The notes under the pieces are model-generated. The model had not been told where the DNA came from. It did not search any database and saw only the letters and a list, made by a program, of their open reading frames with translations. A stretch of 64,000 bases of DNA, taken from the NCBI GenBank assembly GCA_023525915.1, contig CP026657.1:1674001-1738000 (forward strand). Reading direction: 5' to 3'. Below are positions 49,339 to 58,611 of the stretch, piece after piece (the stretch's first letter is position 1; every line of letters begins with the position of its first letter). Source of the DNA: Acetispira formosa (nom. nud.). GTDB taxonomy: Bacteria; Desulfobacterota; Desulfarculia; Adiutricales; Adiutricaceae. The position numbers and the translations under genes are program-made.

Positions 49339-51534
49339 ATGCGGCTGAACGCCGATCAAGGCTGGTTTGAAATAGAGATAGAGGGCGGCCCGGAGTTTGG
49401 AGTCTACAGCTTCAAAGGCCGCGAGAAGCTGAATGAGCCTTATGAATTTGAAGTGGAGCTGGTCAGCCTTGAAGCTGATGTCGACCTGGTCGGCCTTCTG
49501 GGCAGCCAGGCGCTTCTGACCATCGGCGACCACAGCGGCGGCAAACGGCTGGTGCATGGCTCCATCCGCGAGGCCCAGCAGCTTCATACAGCCAATATCT
49601 TTACTCACTACCGTCTGTGCATGGTGCCGCGATTGTGGTATTTGGGGCGAAATAAAAATCACCGCATCTTTCAGAACAAATCGGTCAAAGATATCATCGA
49701 CCAGATTCTTAAAGAGCAGGGATTTCTGGCCCAGCATGTTTCCTGGAAGCTGAAGGAATCATATGAAGCGCGCGAATACTGTGTGCAGTATGGTGAAAGT
49801 GATCTCTATTTCATCAGCCGCCTCTGTGAGGAGGAGGGCCTCTATTTCTATTTCGAGCATCAAACCGGCGCCCATGTTTTATGCTTCTCCGACGCTTCCG
49901 GCGGGCCGATGGCCCAGCAATCCGACCTCATGCTTTTCGCCGGCAGCGGGCAGGTGGCCGATACGGCCACGGTTACCCGTTTTAACCTCAAGCAGACCGT
50001 TCACAGCGATAAGGCCAGCTATCGGGAGTGGAATTTTGAAAAGCCGCCGCTGGATCTGGAGGTGATGAAGGATGAAGCGGATCAGAAAAAGGCCCCGGTT
50101 CCGGGCGGCCTCGATCTGGAAAACTATCAGTATCCCCACCTGTATCAGCTCAAGGCTCCCGGTGAAAAATACGCGAAGGTGCAGCTTCTTCGGCAGATAA
50201 GTTTTACCCGCTGGGCCGAAGGCCGGGGACAGGCCGCCTCCATGCTGCCTGGCTTCGCCTTCTCCCTTTCGCATCATCCACGCGCCGACGCCAACGCCCA
50301 GTGGTGGCTGACTGAAGTGCGTCATCACGGCGAGCAGCCCCAGGTGCTGGAGCATGAGGCCCCTTCGGAGCGCGGCTTTTTATATCAGAATAATTTCATC
50401 GTCATTCCCTTTGAAACGCGTTTCGTCCCGGAGATAAAGCATCCCAAATGCCGGGTCATCGGCCAGCAGACGGCCATAGTCACCGGCCCGGAAGGCGAGG
50501 AAATTTACACAGATGAGTATGGACGGGTGAAGGTTGAATTCCATTGGGATCGCCGCGACCTGGCCAACGAACGCAGCAGTTGCTGGATAAGAGTCTCCCA
50601 GGGCTGGGCGGGCGGCGAATACGGAACCATGGCCATACCGCGCGTCGGCCATGAGGTGGTGGTCACCTTCCTGGAGGGCGATCCCGATCGTCCGCTGGTT
50701 ACCGGCCGGGTCTATCACGCGGAAAACAAGGTGCCTTACGAGCTTCCGGCGGAAAAGACCAAAACGGTCTTCAAATCTTTCTCCTCACCTGGCGGCGGCG
50801 GTTTTAACGAAATGCGGATTGAGGACCTGAAGGGGCAGGAAGAGATTTACGTTCACGCTGAAAAAGATTTGAACGCCCACATAAAAAACGATTGGAAAGA
50901 ACATATTCTTAACGACCAGCATCGCACGGTGGATAACTTCAGCTACACCCGCATCAAGGGCGAAGACCATCTGACCGTGGATCTGCCGCGCAAGGTGGAG
51001 CTGATGGCCGATGATCATCTGACCGTCCACAGCGACAGCCATACTGAAGTCAAGGCCCGCTGGCTGGGCAAAGCCGGTGAGGAGCTGCATCTGAAGGCGG
51101 GAGAGAAGGTGGTCATCGAAGCGGGTTCGGATATGACTGTCAAAGCGGGCGGTGCTTTCATCCGGCTCAATCCCGGCGGCATTTTTACCTCAACCCCGTT
51201 TATGATGGGCTCCGGTTCTCCCGGCGACGGTTCCGGGGCCGCGCCTTTGCTGCCGGAGGCGGCTGAAGAGGTGGGCGCTTCAGCGGTGCCTTCAGGAGTG
51301 ACGCCGCTGACGCCAGGTGAGGACAAATCGGCCCGCAACGCTTCCGGCGGCGGCGGTTCAGCGGCCGCGCCAAGCCCTCCGGCCGCCACCGCTGCGGCGG
51401 TTCAGCCGTCAATCCCCGCCGGTGGCGCCGTCAAAACGCTGCCGGCCCGGCCGGGCCCTCTCCCGGATCTGCCGGTACCCTGCCTGGAATGTCTTCTAAT
51501 GGCCAGCCGCATCGGGGCGGCGGTGGCGGAGTAG
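49339..51534 (+). CDS. vgrG: T6SS spike protein VgrG (second)
   Basis: A 731-residue VgrG closely related to the first (SRLCEEEGLYFYFEH, TDEYGRVKVEFHWDRRDLAN, VVVTFLEGDPDRPLVTGRVY). It differs by a longer C-terminal Ala/Pro/Gly-rich extension (about residues 640-715) that looks like a flexible linker. It ends in a short conserved tip (PCLECLLMASRIGAAVAE) also found at the end of the first VgrG (PCIECLKKAAEQ). Start ATG 49339 follows GAGAGAGGTG. A second DUF4123 chaperone follows directly, so this spike likely carries the cysteine-peptidase effector. Confidence 0.96.
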   Translation: MRLNADQGWFEIEIEGGPEFGVYSFKGREKLNEPYEFEVELVSLEADVDLVGLLGSQALLTIGDHSGGKRLVHGSIREAQQLHTANIFTHYRLCMVPRLWYLGRNKNHRIFQNKSVKDIIDQILKEQGFLAQHVSWKLKESYEAREYCVQYGESDLYFISRLCEEEGLYFYFEHQTGAHVLCFSDASGGPMAQQSDLMLFAGSGQVADTATVTRFNLKQTVHSDKASYREWNFEKPPLDLEVMKDEADQKKAPVPGGLDLENYQYPHLYQLKAPGEKYAKVQLLRQISFTRWAEGRGQAASMLPGFAFSLSHHPRADANAQWWLTEVRHHGEQPQVLEHEAPSERGFLYQNNFIVIPFETRFVPEIKHPKCRVIGQQTAIVTGPEGEEIYTDEYGRVKVEFHWDRRDLANERSSCWIRVSQGWAGGEYGTMAIPRVGHEVVVTFLEGDPDRPLVTGRVYHAENKVPYELPAEKTKTVFKSFSSPGGGGFNEMRIEDLKGQEEIYVHAEKDLNAHIKNDWKEHILNDQHRTVDNFSYTRIKGEDHLTVDLPRKVELMADDHLTVHSDSHTEVKARWLGKAGEELHLKAGEKVVIEAGSDMTVKAGGAFIRLNPGGIFTSTPFMMGSGSPGDGSGAAPLLPEAAEEVGASAVPSGVTPLTPGEDKSARNASGGGGSAAAPSPPAATAAAVQPSIPAGGAVKTLPARPGPLPDLPVPCLECLLMASRIGAAVAE

Positions 51535-51537
51535 CCC

Positions 51538-52434
51538 ATGGCGGAGAATGATAAAACACTCGACGGGATTATGGCCGAAATATGGCGCGAGGACAAGGCC
51601 TCCGTATATATGGTTCTTGACGCGGCCATGAATTCTGAATGGCCCGGTCAACTTTGGCGGGTGGGGCGCGGAAAGCCGGAGGCGGTTTGCCTGCTCCAGG
51701 ACGCGGCCGGTCCTGAACATCTGCCGGCGGCTCCCTTTCTGCTCCCGCTCAGAGAGCCGGATGAACTTTGTCGCTATCTGGTGGAGGCCTGTCTCAAGTT
51801 GCCGTCGGGAATTTTTCTGGTCAGTGACAAACCCCGGCTTGAGGTGATTGAAGAAGCCGCCGCCTGGCTCTGGCCGGAAGTGGAGAGCGGTCAAAGAGTT
51901 TATTTCAGATATTATGATCCCCGGGTTTTTACTTCCCTGGAGCACTATGCCCGCGACAATAAAAAGCCTTTGCCCGCCGGCTCGTTTTCCGGTGCCTTCT
52001 GGCACGATCCATTTTTGGAGAATATTTTTCAGCTAAAATTCGAGCCGCCCGGACAACCCTTCAACCGCCGCGAGCCGTGGCGATTGGAGCCGGACCTGGA
52101 AGAGTGGCTGATGCGGTCGCAGCTGCCGCACCGGATTATGGACATGCTGAAAAACGCTGACTCAAAGTTGTGCGGCCAATATTCCAGGCCGGATCTTTTC
52201 CGTAAAATATCGTCGCAGGTTATGGAAGCGACGGACTACCGCATTCTGGAGCTGAGGGATCTCATGCGTTTCAGTCATCTTTCGCTGCTGTTTCCCGGCT
52301 TCACCAAACAGCCGGACATCCAGGCCAGCCTCATTGAGTATGGCCGTCAAGGCGGCGTGAAAAAATTCAACGACCTGGTCGAGTCCTGGCCGACCGACTG
52401 CCTGGCCCCATTCAGGCGTGAGGAGATTTTATGA
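51538..52434 (+). CDS. DUF4123-type T6SS effector chaperone (second)
   Basis: 298 residues, starting 3 bases after the vgrG stop and overlapping the next effector gene by four bases (ATGA at 52431-52434). The N-terminal half has the DUF4123 pattern (ASVYMVLDAAMNSEWPGQLW, GIFLVSDKPRLEVIEEAAAW, GQRVYFRYYDPRVFTSLEHY). The overlaps tie it to the downstream effector as its loading adaptor. It is only distantly similar to the first DUF4123 protein, as expected if each serves its own cargo. Confidence 0.85.
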   Translation: MAENDKTLDGIMAEIWREDKASVYMVLDAAMNSEWPGQLWRVGRGKPEAVCLLQDAAGPEHLPAAPFLLPLREPDELCRYLVEACLKLPSGIFLVSDKPRLEVIEEAAAWLWPEVESGQRVYFRYYDPRVFTSLEHYARDNKKPLPAGSFSGAFWHDPFLENIFQLKFEPPGQPFNRREPWRLEPDLEEWLMRSQLPHRIMDMLKNADSKLCGQYSRPDLFRKISSQVMEATDYRILELRDLMRFSHLSLLFPGFTKQPDIQASLIEYGRQGGVKKFNDLVESWPTDCLAPFRREEIL

Positions 52435-54275
52435 GCGAGGTTTTCGATGATACCGGCGCGCAAGCGGCGGAGCAGTCCCCTGACAACGTCCCTGATCAAT
52501 CCACCGAAAAGGTTCTGGCCGAGAGCCAACAGGCCAGTGATGAGCAGTGCGTTTGCGCCAAGCCCTGTGAGTGCCTTGGCAGTTATGATGTGAATATAAA
52601 AATCATCACCAGGCTCTGCGGCAAACCGTTGCGAAATGTCAGTGTGTCCATAGTGGGCCTGGATGAAGCTGGGACGGACACAGGTGATGAAGAGCTGATT
52701 TTTCCTGAGTCCAACACTCTGGCGCAGGGACGCAGTGGCAATGACGGCCGTTTCCAGGCCCGCTCGATCAACGCCGACTATCTGGAAATATGGGCGAAGT
52801 ATGAAAACGCGGCTGAAAAGCTGAGAAAAGAAGTGGTCAAGCTCACTCTCGGCCGGCTCAAGCCCAACTGCGTGGCCCTGGCCTCTCTGGCCAACGGCAA
52901 CAGGGTCGTAAACCAAATCTGGAAAATACACGACGTGAAGGAAGAGACAAATGATGTGAACTTTATCGAAAAGCGGGATATTATCTCCGCCCCCAGCGCC
53001 GCGTCCGGCGGAGACAAGGAAGGCGAAGAGTCCGCGAATTTCATAGAGCGGACCAGCCGCGCGGCAGGCAACAGCCAGCAAATATTCGATACTGAAATCA
53101 AGGCCGTCTATAAGGCCGCCGCCGGAAAGGACGGGCGGCTGCGCCTGGAAATAACGCTGGTGATGGATACATTTTCTTTACGTGTGCCGTATTTGAATCA
53201 AAACATGAGCAGCGTCATTGTCTTCAGCTATACGCCGCCGCGAGAGATAGCCGGCGGCCGAAAAATAATGTTCAGTTTTCCCAGCCAGGTCAGGACGAGC
53301 ATAGTACAGGGCGGAAGGGATCCCGATCCCACATCAATCGCCAATCTCAACAGCAACGGCTGGGCCATAGACGCGGGCGAACAGGACCATGTCTACAACC
53401 AGCTTGAGCCTTATCTGCCCAGAATGGTCAGACAGCCAACAGACTGGAATCATACTCCGTCCTTCGGTTCAGCAACCGGCTACCAGGCACTTTCATCAAC
53501 TATGGCCGTTGAGGTCGACCGCACTTCAATCTGCGGCCTGTTCAATTTTGCCTGGGAACGTGTTCATCCTCCACGGATGCCCCACTCTGTCCATTCGAAG
53601 GATTGCGTCAGTGCCTATCAGCCGCACCTGCGGGCCGGTTCCGACCTTTGCGCCTCCACCTCAGCAGTGATGCTCATGCTCTATCATGGCTATGAGACGG
53701 ACAACATCCCGCGTCTGCGTTCGGATCTGATGAGGAAAAGCTATGAACTGGCCACTAACAATTTCGCTTCATGGCAAGGTGTCTTAAATTATAACGAAGG
53801 CGGCTACACCAAGCCGTGGCAAACCAACGGACATCTTTCAAACGCCATGAGCGCCTTGATAAATGAACATGGGCAAATGGACGGATGCAGCGGACGGACT
53901 CTGTCGGCTGACTACTTGCCGCTCCTTAGGCGCGGACTGCCCTCCACCGCCAGCGTCTCCAGCCATGTTATGGTGATCAGGGGAGCGGTGATCGACGCCA
54001 GCGGCGAGGTGGTCTGGACCATCTGCAATGATCCTCAGGGGACCCTGGCCGGTCCAGACTCCGATTACGACGTTCAAAGCGGATTTAAGACGACGGAACA
54101 GGAGATCAATCTGTTCGGTTTGGGTAGTGACGACAGCAGAACCAGAGGCAGGCACGTTTATTATAAAACCGACCTGACCCACCGCAAGAAAGCGGAGAAA
54201 GTCAGTTTCAGCGGTAGGTTTTATATTGAAAAAACCGGCCTTGACCTGACGGAAAAGCTGATACCGTCCAACTGA
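52431..54275 (+). CDS. Candidate T6SS effector with C39-like cysteine peptidase domain
   Basis: A 614-residue protein encoded in the typical effector position after vgrG and DUF4123. The N-terminus is polar; residues about 50-145 look like a carboxypeptidase-regulatory or beta-sandwich segment (YDVNIKIITRLCGKPLRNVS). The C-terminal ~220 residues resemble papain-like C39/C39-2 peptidases: Cys407 in GSDLCASTSAVMLMLYHG, His512 in SSHVMVIRGAVID and Asn533-Asp534 in CNDPQGT form a plausible catalytic triad. Such domains cleave peptides or isopeptides, possibly including peptidoglycan. The middle (about 200-330) is unassigned. Function as a toxin is inferred from context. Confidence 0.7.
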   Translation: MSEVFDDTGAQAAEQSPDNVPDQSTEKVLAESQQASDEQCVCAKPCECLGSYDVNIKIITRLCGKPLRNVSVSIVGLDEAGTDTGDEELIFPESNTLAQGRSGNDGRFQARSINADYLEIWAKYENAAEKLRKEVVKLTLGRLKPNCVALASLANGNRVVNQIWKIHDVKEETNDVNFIEKRDIISAPSAASGGDKEGEESANFIERTSRAAGNSQQIFDTEIKAVYKAAAGKDGRLRLEITLVMDTFSLRVPYLNQNMSSVIVFSYTPPREIAGGRKIMFSFPSQVRTSIVQGGRDPDPTSIANLNSNGWAIDAGEQDHVYNQLEPYLPRMVRQPTDWNHTPSFGSATGYQALSSTMAVEVDRTSICGLFNFAWERVHPPRMPHSVHSKDCVSAYQPHLRAGSDLCASTSAVMLMLYHGYETDNIPRLRSDLMRKSYELATNNFASWQGVLNYNEGGYTKPWQTNGHLSNAMSALINEHGQMDGCSGRTLSADYLPLLRRGLPSTASVSSHVMVIRGAVIDASGEVVWTICNDPQGTLAGPDSDYDVQSGFKTTEQEINLFGLGSDDSRTRGRHVYYKTDLTHRKKAEKVSFSGRFYIEKTGLDLTEKLIPSN

Positions 54276-54323
54276 CGATGTGGCCCATTGTTCGATAATG
54301 TCCGCCGGAGTAGTGGGGTAATT

Positions 54324-55730
54324 GTGTCTGCCACGTTAAAATCGCTGTTTGCTATCTCGTTCATATTGATGAGCCTTTATAATGGAGCATCAGTTTACGC
54401 CACTGGTCCGAACATCATTGAGATGACGCGCGCCATGATCGACAATGATCTATTGCCCGCGCCAGACAGTTATCTGATAACCTTTGACCGGGCCATGGCT
54501 GATGATGAGGCCACCGGTGAAACGATGGTGACTGTGGATCTCGATAATTTTCACATTTCCCTTTCCAACATTACGGACGCCTATCATTCGGACCTGCTGA
54601 ACTTGACGGCCGCCGCCTGGGTGAGAGATGACGGTGCTTATCTGGCGGCGCTCACCACGGAGTGGGGACAGACCATGGGTACGGATGGGGCCATCGAGTT
54701 TTTCCTGTTTCATTGGTCATGGCCGCCCGCCATGAAACGGCTTCATCTCTCCGAAATATTGCCGGAGTTGGGTGATGACGACTTTCTCGACCCTGCTCCC
54801 GGTCAGGAACAAGTCTGTCTGCGCCCTTCTGATCTGGCCTATCGGCTGCCTCGGAACGGCACCTCGATCAAGGCTTACATAAGAAATCTGGATGAACTCG
54901 GGCCGGAATTTTTTCCGCCTGAGTCCTCATGTTTCAAACGTCTAAAAGACATCGAACATATCGACCTGACCTGGAACGGCCAGATTTTCGATAAAGCACC
55001 AGCCGGAAAAAATAAGCGGCAAATCCGGCCCGGTGCGGCGGCCGAGCCTTCGGGGCTGCCGCGATACTTCATGGAAGCCATGACCGGAGAGTGCCTCCGG
55101 GCCAACCTCAACGACGGCCGTTTATCATCCGATTGCCGCAACAGCGCCGCTCCCGTGTGTGCTGAAAAAGTCCTGGCCGGGTGTCACGGAAACCTGGCTG
55201 AACTGCGGGCCCGGCTTTCAGTCGCGTCCGTATTCGCACTGCCCCAATGTCCGCGCACCCCAACAAAAGACGATCTTTTATCCGGTTCCAGCCCAAACCT
55301 GCCGCCGGCCTATGTCTGTCTGAACCGTCCGGGCGATTATATGCTTTTCGTCACCGGGGGCCATTTTTCGGAAATTTGGCAGGCAGCTGCCTGGCCGACT
55401 AATGATGGTAAAAAGCTCTTGGCCGTCAATCGTGATCTGACGACCGCCACTGGTGATTCTCAAATCGCGGCCAGGGATATTTTCTTTTATCTGATAGATG
55501 AAAACCGTTGTTGGGAGGCGGAAGAGGTTTTGGTTTCACAAATATTCGCTCCACAGGAACTGGCGGAGTCTCTGGCGGACAAAAAATCCGCGGGAAATAT
55601 TTACATAAATCTCGGTCACAGTGACGAGAATTTTTTAGAAATGCTCCATTACGACTATCCGAAAACGCTGAAAATGAACAGACGATTCCATTGGGATGGC
55701 CAGTCATTCAGGTCGGCCCCTGAATTATAG
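54324..55730 (+). CDS. Exported protein, candidate immunity partner of the C39-like effector
   Basis: I prefer GTG 54324, which begins a signal peptide (LKSLFAISFILMSLYNGASV, cleavage after YA), over TTG 54288. The mature protein is about 445 residues with many cysteines (for example SSCFKRLKDI, TGECLRANL, SSDCRNSAAPVCAEKVLAGC), suggesting disulfides in the periplasm. I recognise no family. Its place directly after the effector, export and lack of an enzymatic motif fit an immunity protein that neutralises the peptidase in the periplasm. It is, however, unusually long for an immunity protein. Confidence 0.6.
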   Translation: MSATLKSLFAISFILMSLYNGASVYATGPNIIEMTRAMIDNDLLPAPDSYLITFDRAMADDEATGETMVTVDLDNFHISLSNITDAYHSDLLNLTAAAWVRDDGAYLAALTTEWGQTMGTDGAIEFFLFHWSWPPAMKRLHLSEILPELGDDDFLDPAPGQEQVCLRPSDLAYRLPRNGTSIKAYIRNLDELGPEFFPPESSCFKRLKDIEHIDLTWNGQIFDKAPAGKNKRQIRPGAAAEPSGLPRYFMEAMTGECLRANLNDGRLSSDCRNSAAPVCAEKVLAGCHGNLAELRARLSVASVFALPQCPRTPTKDDLLSGSSPNLPPAYVCLNRPGDYMLFVTGGHFSEIWQAAAWPTNDGKKLLAVNRDLTTATGDSQIAARDIFFYLIDENRCWEAEEVLVSQIFAPQELAESLADKKSAGNIYINLGHSDENFLEMLHYDYPKTLKMNRRFHWDGQSFRSAPEL

Positions 55731-55787
55731 GCGCTCAGATAATTGAGCGACAGTTATCATTATTTTGAAACAAGGCAGGAGTATAAA

Positions 55788-56159
55788 ATGCTTATAGTCA
55801 CCCACAACAGCACTTGCCGATGTTCATTCGGAACCGCACCCTGCCCCCTGGTGGTGCTGCCGACGAAACAAATTTTTATCGATGACCTTCCAGTGGCCAC
55901 CATTATGGACCACAAGTCGCCGGTCAATTTAGCGACCTTCGTCATGTGCACCACACCGTCCAACCCGGCCGTGGCCGCCAATAATGGCTCACCGGCTCCG
56001 TGCGTTCCGGTGTTGCCTTCACCGTGGACTTCCGGCAGTGTGAACGTTACTTTGAAAGAGGAAATAATCCTCCATGAGATTTCGACCCTGACCTGTGCCT
56101 ATGGTGGAATCATTACTATTGAACAGACCTCACAAAGTACATGTAAAGTCCCAGCCTGA
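55788..56159 (+). CDS. PAAR-like protein (DUF4280 type)
   Basis: A 123-residue protein; ATG 55788 after CAGGAG. It has the DUF4280/PAAR-like pattern: NSTCRCSFGTAPCPLVVLP near the start, DHKSPVNLATFVMCTTPSNP in the middle and CVPVLPSPWTSGSV near the end, then TCAYGGIITI at the C-terminus. These proteins cap the VgrG spike or sharpen the tip in T6SS and related injection systems. It closes the T6SS cargo unit. Confidence 0.85.
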   Translation: MLIVTHNSTCRCSFGTAPCPLVVLPTKQIFIDDLPVATIMDHKSPVNLATFVMCTTPSNPAVAANNGSPAPCVPVLPSPWTSGSVNVTLKEEIILHEISTLTCAYGGIITIEQTSQSTCKVPA

Positions 56160-56164
56160 CCGGC

Positions 56165-56397
56165 GTGTCGGTGGAATGTGGGCGATGAAAAAGGTCGACG
56201 TCACCTTTGTATTCAGGGAGTTGGTAGAATTCTTCCTGCCCGGTGAGATGTGAGCGCTCGACCTTTCCATTAAGCCTTGGCGTTGCCGGCTTTATGTGAA
56301 CGTGAATCATACCGAGTTCTTCGACATGCCACTGAATTTTCGTTCTGAACTCGTGGGCATTGTCAGTGCGGATGACTTTAATTCTAAAGGGGAACAT
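56165..56397 (-). pseudogene. IS481-type transposase remnant
   Basis: The minus-strand frame encodes the end of an rve integrase core: RIKVIRTDNAHEFRTKIQWH, ELGMIHVHIKPATPRLNGKV, ERSHLTGQEEFYQLPEYKGD. This is the IS481 pattern with one catalytic Asp (TDNA) and the Glu (GKVERSH). The start is missing, and the stretch usually found between DVDL and FHRP is deleted, so it is inactive. The rest of the IS is not visible. It lies directly after the PAAR-like gene. Confidence 0.75.
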
Positions 56398-56457
56398 CTC
56401 AGCAATAAGGCTAGTGGCGTGTATCGCTTAAAACTACGGAATGGCTGTTGACCGCCG

Positions 56458-56534
56458 CCGGGAGAAATGTTTTTGCCCGGCTCCGGTTCCGGGGGGCTTT
56501 AGTCACCGCAGCCGGGCAAAAACATTTCTCCCGG
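56458..56534. repeat. Palindrome P2: P1 arms with core in the other direction
   Basis: Arms at 56458-56482 and 56510-56534 are perfect 25-bp inverted copies (with GAGAAATGTTTTTGCCCGGC), the same sequence as P1 at 11.9 kb. The 27-base centre is the reverse complement of the P1 type, with one change (GACTAAAGCCCCCCGGA). Confidence 0.88.
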
Positions 56535-56593
56535 AGGCGGCCTGGTCGGCTTTCCCCAGCGCTGGAAACTGTGCCCGGCCGAGTGGGAGCCGG

Positions 56594-56674
56594 TAGACGG
56601 GGATTGTTTTTTGTCACGTCTCCGTGACTAAAGACCCCCGGAACGGAGACGGGACAAAAAACAATCCCCGTCTA
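56594..56674. repeat. Palindrome P3: same core as P1, different arms
   Basis: Arms at 56594-56625 and 56643-56674 (TAGACGGGGATTGTTTTTTG ...) match over 32 bp with a single mismatch. The centre GACTAAAGACCCCCGGA is that of P1 minus one C. It begins 15 bases after the selB stop and may serve as its terminator. Confidence 0.88.
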
Positions 56675-56688
56675 TCGGCGGGCTATAA

Positions 56689-58596
56689 CTAGCGCAGACG
56701 GCGGCCGTCATCCGCCGGGCGGGTCAGCCCGGCGTTGTCGAAGTATTCCAACAGGGCCACCGCCACTTTGCGGGAGGTGTTCAGCGCATCGCGGAAATCG
56801 CCGGTCTGGACCACTGATTTTTCCCCGGCCAGTTCCTGGAATTTTTCCCAGGCCTGGTCGTAAAAGGTTTTGTGAATATTGTAGGCATTATCCAGCCGCA
56901 CCAGCTTCCCCAGCCGAACCAGAGAGGAAAAGGCGGCCAGCCGCAGCCGTTCCTCAGCCGGGCTGTTGGCGGGTTCCACCGCGCTGGTGACCAAAGGGGT
57001 GAGGCCGAAATCCAGATAAATCTTGTCCAGCTTGTCGATAAGCGCGTTTTCCGATTCGTTGACTTGGGGCTTGAAGGCGTTCAATCGCACCTGTCCCAGC
57101 TCACGGATGATAAATTTTCCATTTTCCAGAATATCCAGAAGGGAATCGGCTATGGTCTGGGGCGCACTGGGAACCAGGCGGTTACGCACTTCCTCCAAAG
57201 ACATTCCGGCGCTATACGGATTATTTTTATGCCACAACGACAGCATATCTTTGAGGAGAATTTTGAGCCGCTCCATTTCCTCCTGATGGATATATACATC
57301 ACGGGCGAGAGCCACCACCCGGCCCTTCTGGGCCATACTTCGGCACCAGTTGCCGGTGAAGACCGGGTCCAGCCCGGCCCGCATTATCAGGTCAGCCAAT
57401 TTGGGAAAGGTGCCGGGGCGCTCTTTTAACAATAGCTCCAGCCGCTCCTGGGGCGAGCCCCCCTCTTTAGTTTCAAAACCTTCCACCACTTTGGGCTTGT
57501 GGCGGCGGTGTTTCTGAGGGACCGGGTCCAAAATCTGGCCGCCGCCAACTGTCACCACCGGGGAATAAAAACGCAGCACGAAATAATCGCCGACCCTGGC
57601 CGTCACCGGCTCCATCAGGCGCAGTTGGGCAAAGCCCGATTGGCCTTCGGCCAGTTCGTCATGCTCCATCAGCACAACTTTGGCCAGAAGCTCACTGGAC
57701 CCCAGGTAGAGATGCACCCAACTGCCGCTTTTTATCCTGAAGGGCGAATCGGCTAAAATTTCCAGCCGAACATCCAGCATCAGGGTGGGCTGAAGACTCC
57801 CGGCTGTGGCCAAAACGTCACCTCTGGCCAGGTTGTCTTTTTTGATGTTGAGATTCACCGCCACCCGTTGTCCCGGCCAGGCTGTCTCCACGGCCTGAGA
57901 ATGGACCTGGAGGCCGCGTACCTTGACTGTAATATCGTCCGGGTAAACGGAAACCATCTCCCCGGCTTTCAAGGCGCCCTCCATTAAGGTGCCGGTGACC
58001 ACGGTTCCAAAACCGGTCATGGAAAAGACCCGGTCCAAGGGCAGCCGGAAAGCGGGCTCCACCGGGTGGGGGGTGAGGGCGGAGACCAGCCCGGAGAGAA
58101 TTGCCCTCAAATCATCCAGCCCCTGGCCGGTAACGGCACTGACAGCGACGATGGGGGCGTTTTCCAGAAAAGTGCCTTGAACCATTCGGCTGATATCGTC
58201 TTTCACCAACTCCAGCCACTCTTCATCAACCAGATCGGCCTTGCTGACCACTACCAGACCGGCCTTTAGGCCCAATAGACGCAGAATGTCCAGATGCTCA
58301 CGGGTTTGGGGCATGATGCCGTCGTCGGCGGCGACGATGAGCATGGCCAGGTCGATTCCGGCCGCCCCGGCCAGCATGTTTTTGATGAAACGCTCATGCC
58401 CCGGCACGTCCGCCACTCCGGCTCTGAGGCCCCCCGGCAGATCAATGTGGGCATAGCCGGTTTCAATGGTGATGCCGCGTTTTTTTTCTTCGGCCAAACG
58501 ATCGGTATCGATACCGGTCAAAGCTTTTATCAGGGAAGTTTTGCCGTGGTCGACATGGCCGGCAGTACCGATAACCGCGTTTTTGGATAATTTCAT
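56689..58596 (-). CDS. selB: Selenocysteine-specific elongation factor SelB
   Basis: A 635-residue SelB. The N-terminal GTPase domain shows [40 protein letters not shown] and [10 protein letters not shown] (NKxD variant SKAD). After domains II-III come the C-terminal winged helices (for example [20 protein letters not shown] and [35 protein letters not shown]). It brings Sec-tRNA to UGA codons that carry a SECIS, such as that of fdhF in this window. Start ATG 58596; the selA stop is 15 bases upstream, so selAB is an operon. Confidence 0.97.
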   Translation of the reverse strand: MKLSKNAVIGTAGHVDHGKTSLIKALTGIDTDRLAEEKKRGITIETGYAHIDLPGGLRAGVADVPGHERFIKNMLAGAAGIDLAMLIVAADDGIMPQTREHLDILRLLGLKAGLVVVSKADLVDEEWLELVKDDISRMVQGTFLENAPIVAVSAVTGQGLDDLRAILSGLVSALTPHPVEPAFRLPLDRVFSMTGFGTVVTGTLMEGALKAGEMVSVYPDDITVKVRGLQVHSQAVETAWPGQRVAVNLNIKKDNLARGDVLATAGSLQPTLMLDVRLEILADSPFRIKSGSWVHLYLGSSELLAKVVLMEHDELAEGQSGFAQLRLMEPVTARVGDYFVLRFYSPVVTVGGGQILDPVPQKHRRHKPKVVEGFETKEGGSPQERLELLLKERPGTFPKLADLIMRAGLDPVFTGNWCRSMAQKGRVVALARDVYIHQEEMERLKILLKDMLSLWHKNNPYSAGMSLEEVRNRLVPSAPQTIADSLLDILENGKFIIRELGQVRLNAFKPQVNESENALIDKLDKIYLDFGLTPLVTSAVEPANSPAEERLRLAAFSSLVRLGKLVRLDNAYNIHKTFYDQAWEKFQELAGEKSVVQTGDFRDALNTSRKVAVALLEYFDNAGLTRPADDGRRLR

Positions 58597-58611
58597 CGTG
58601 CGTCCTGTAGT

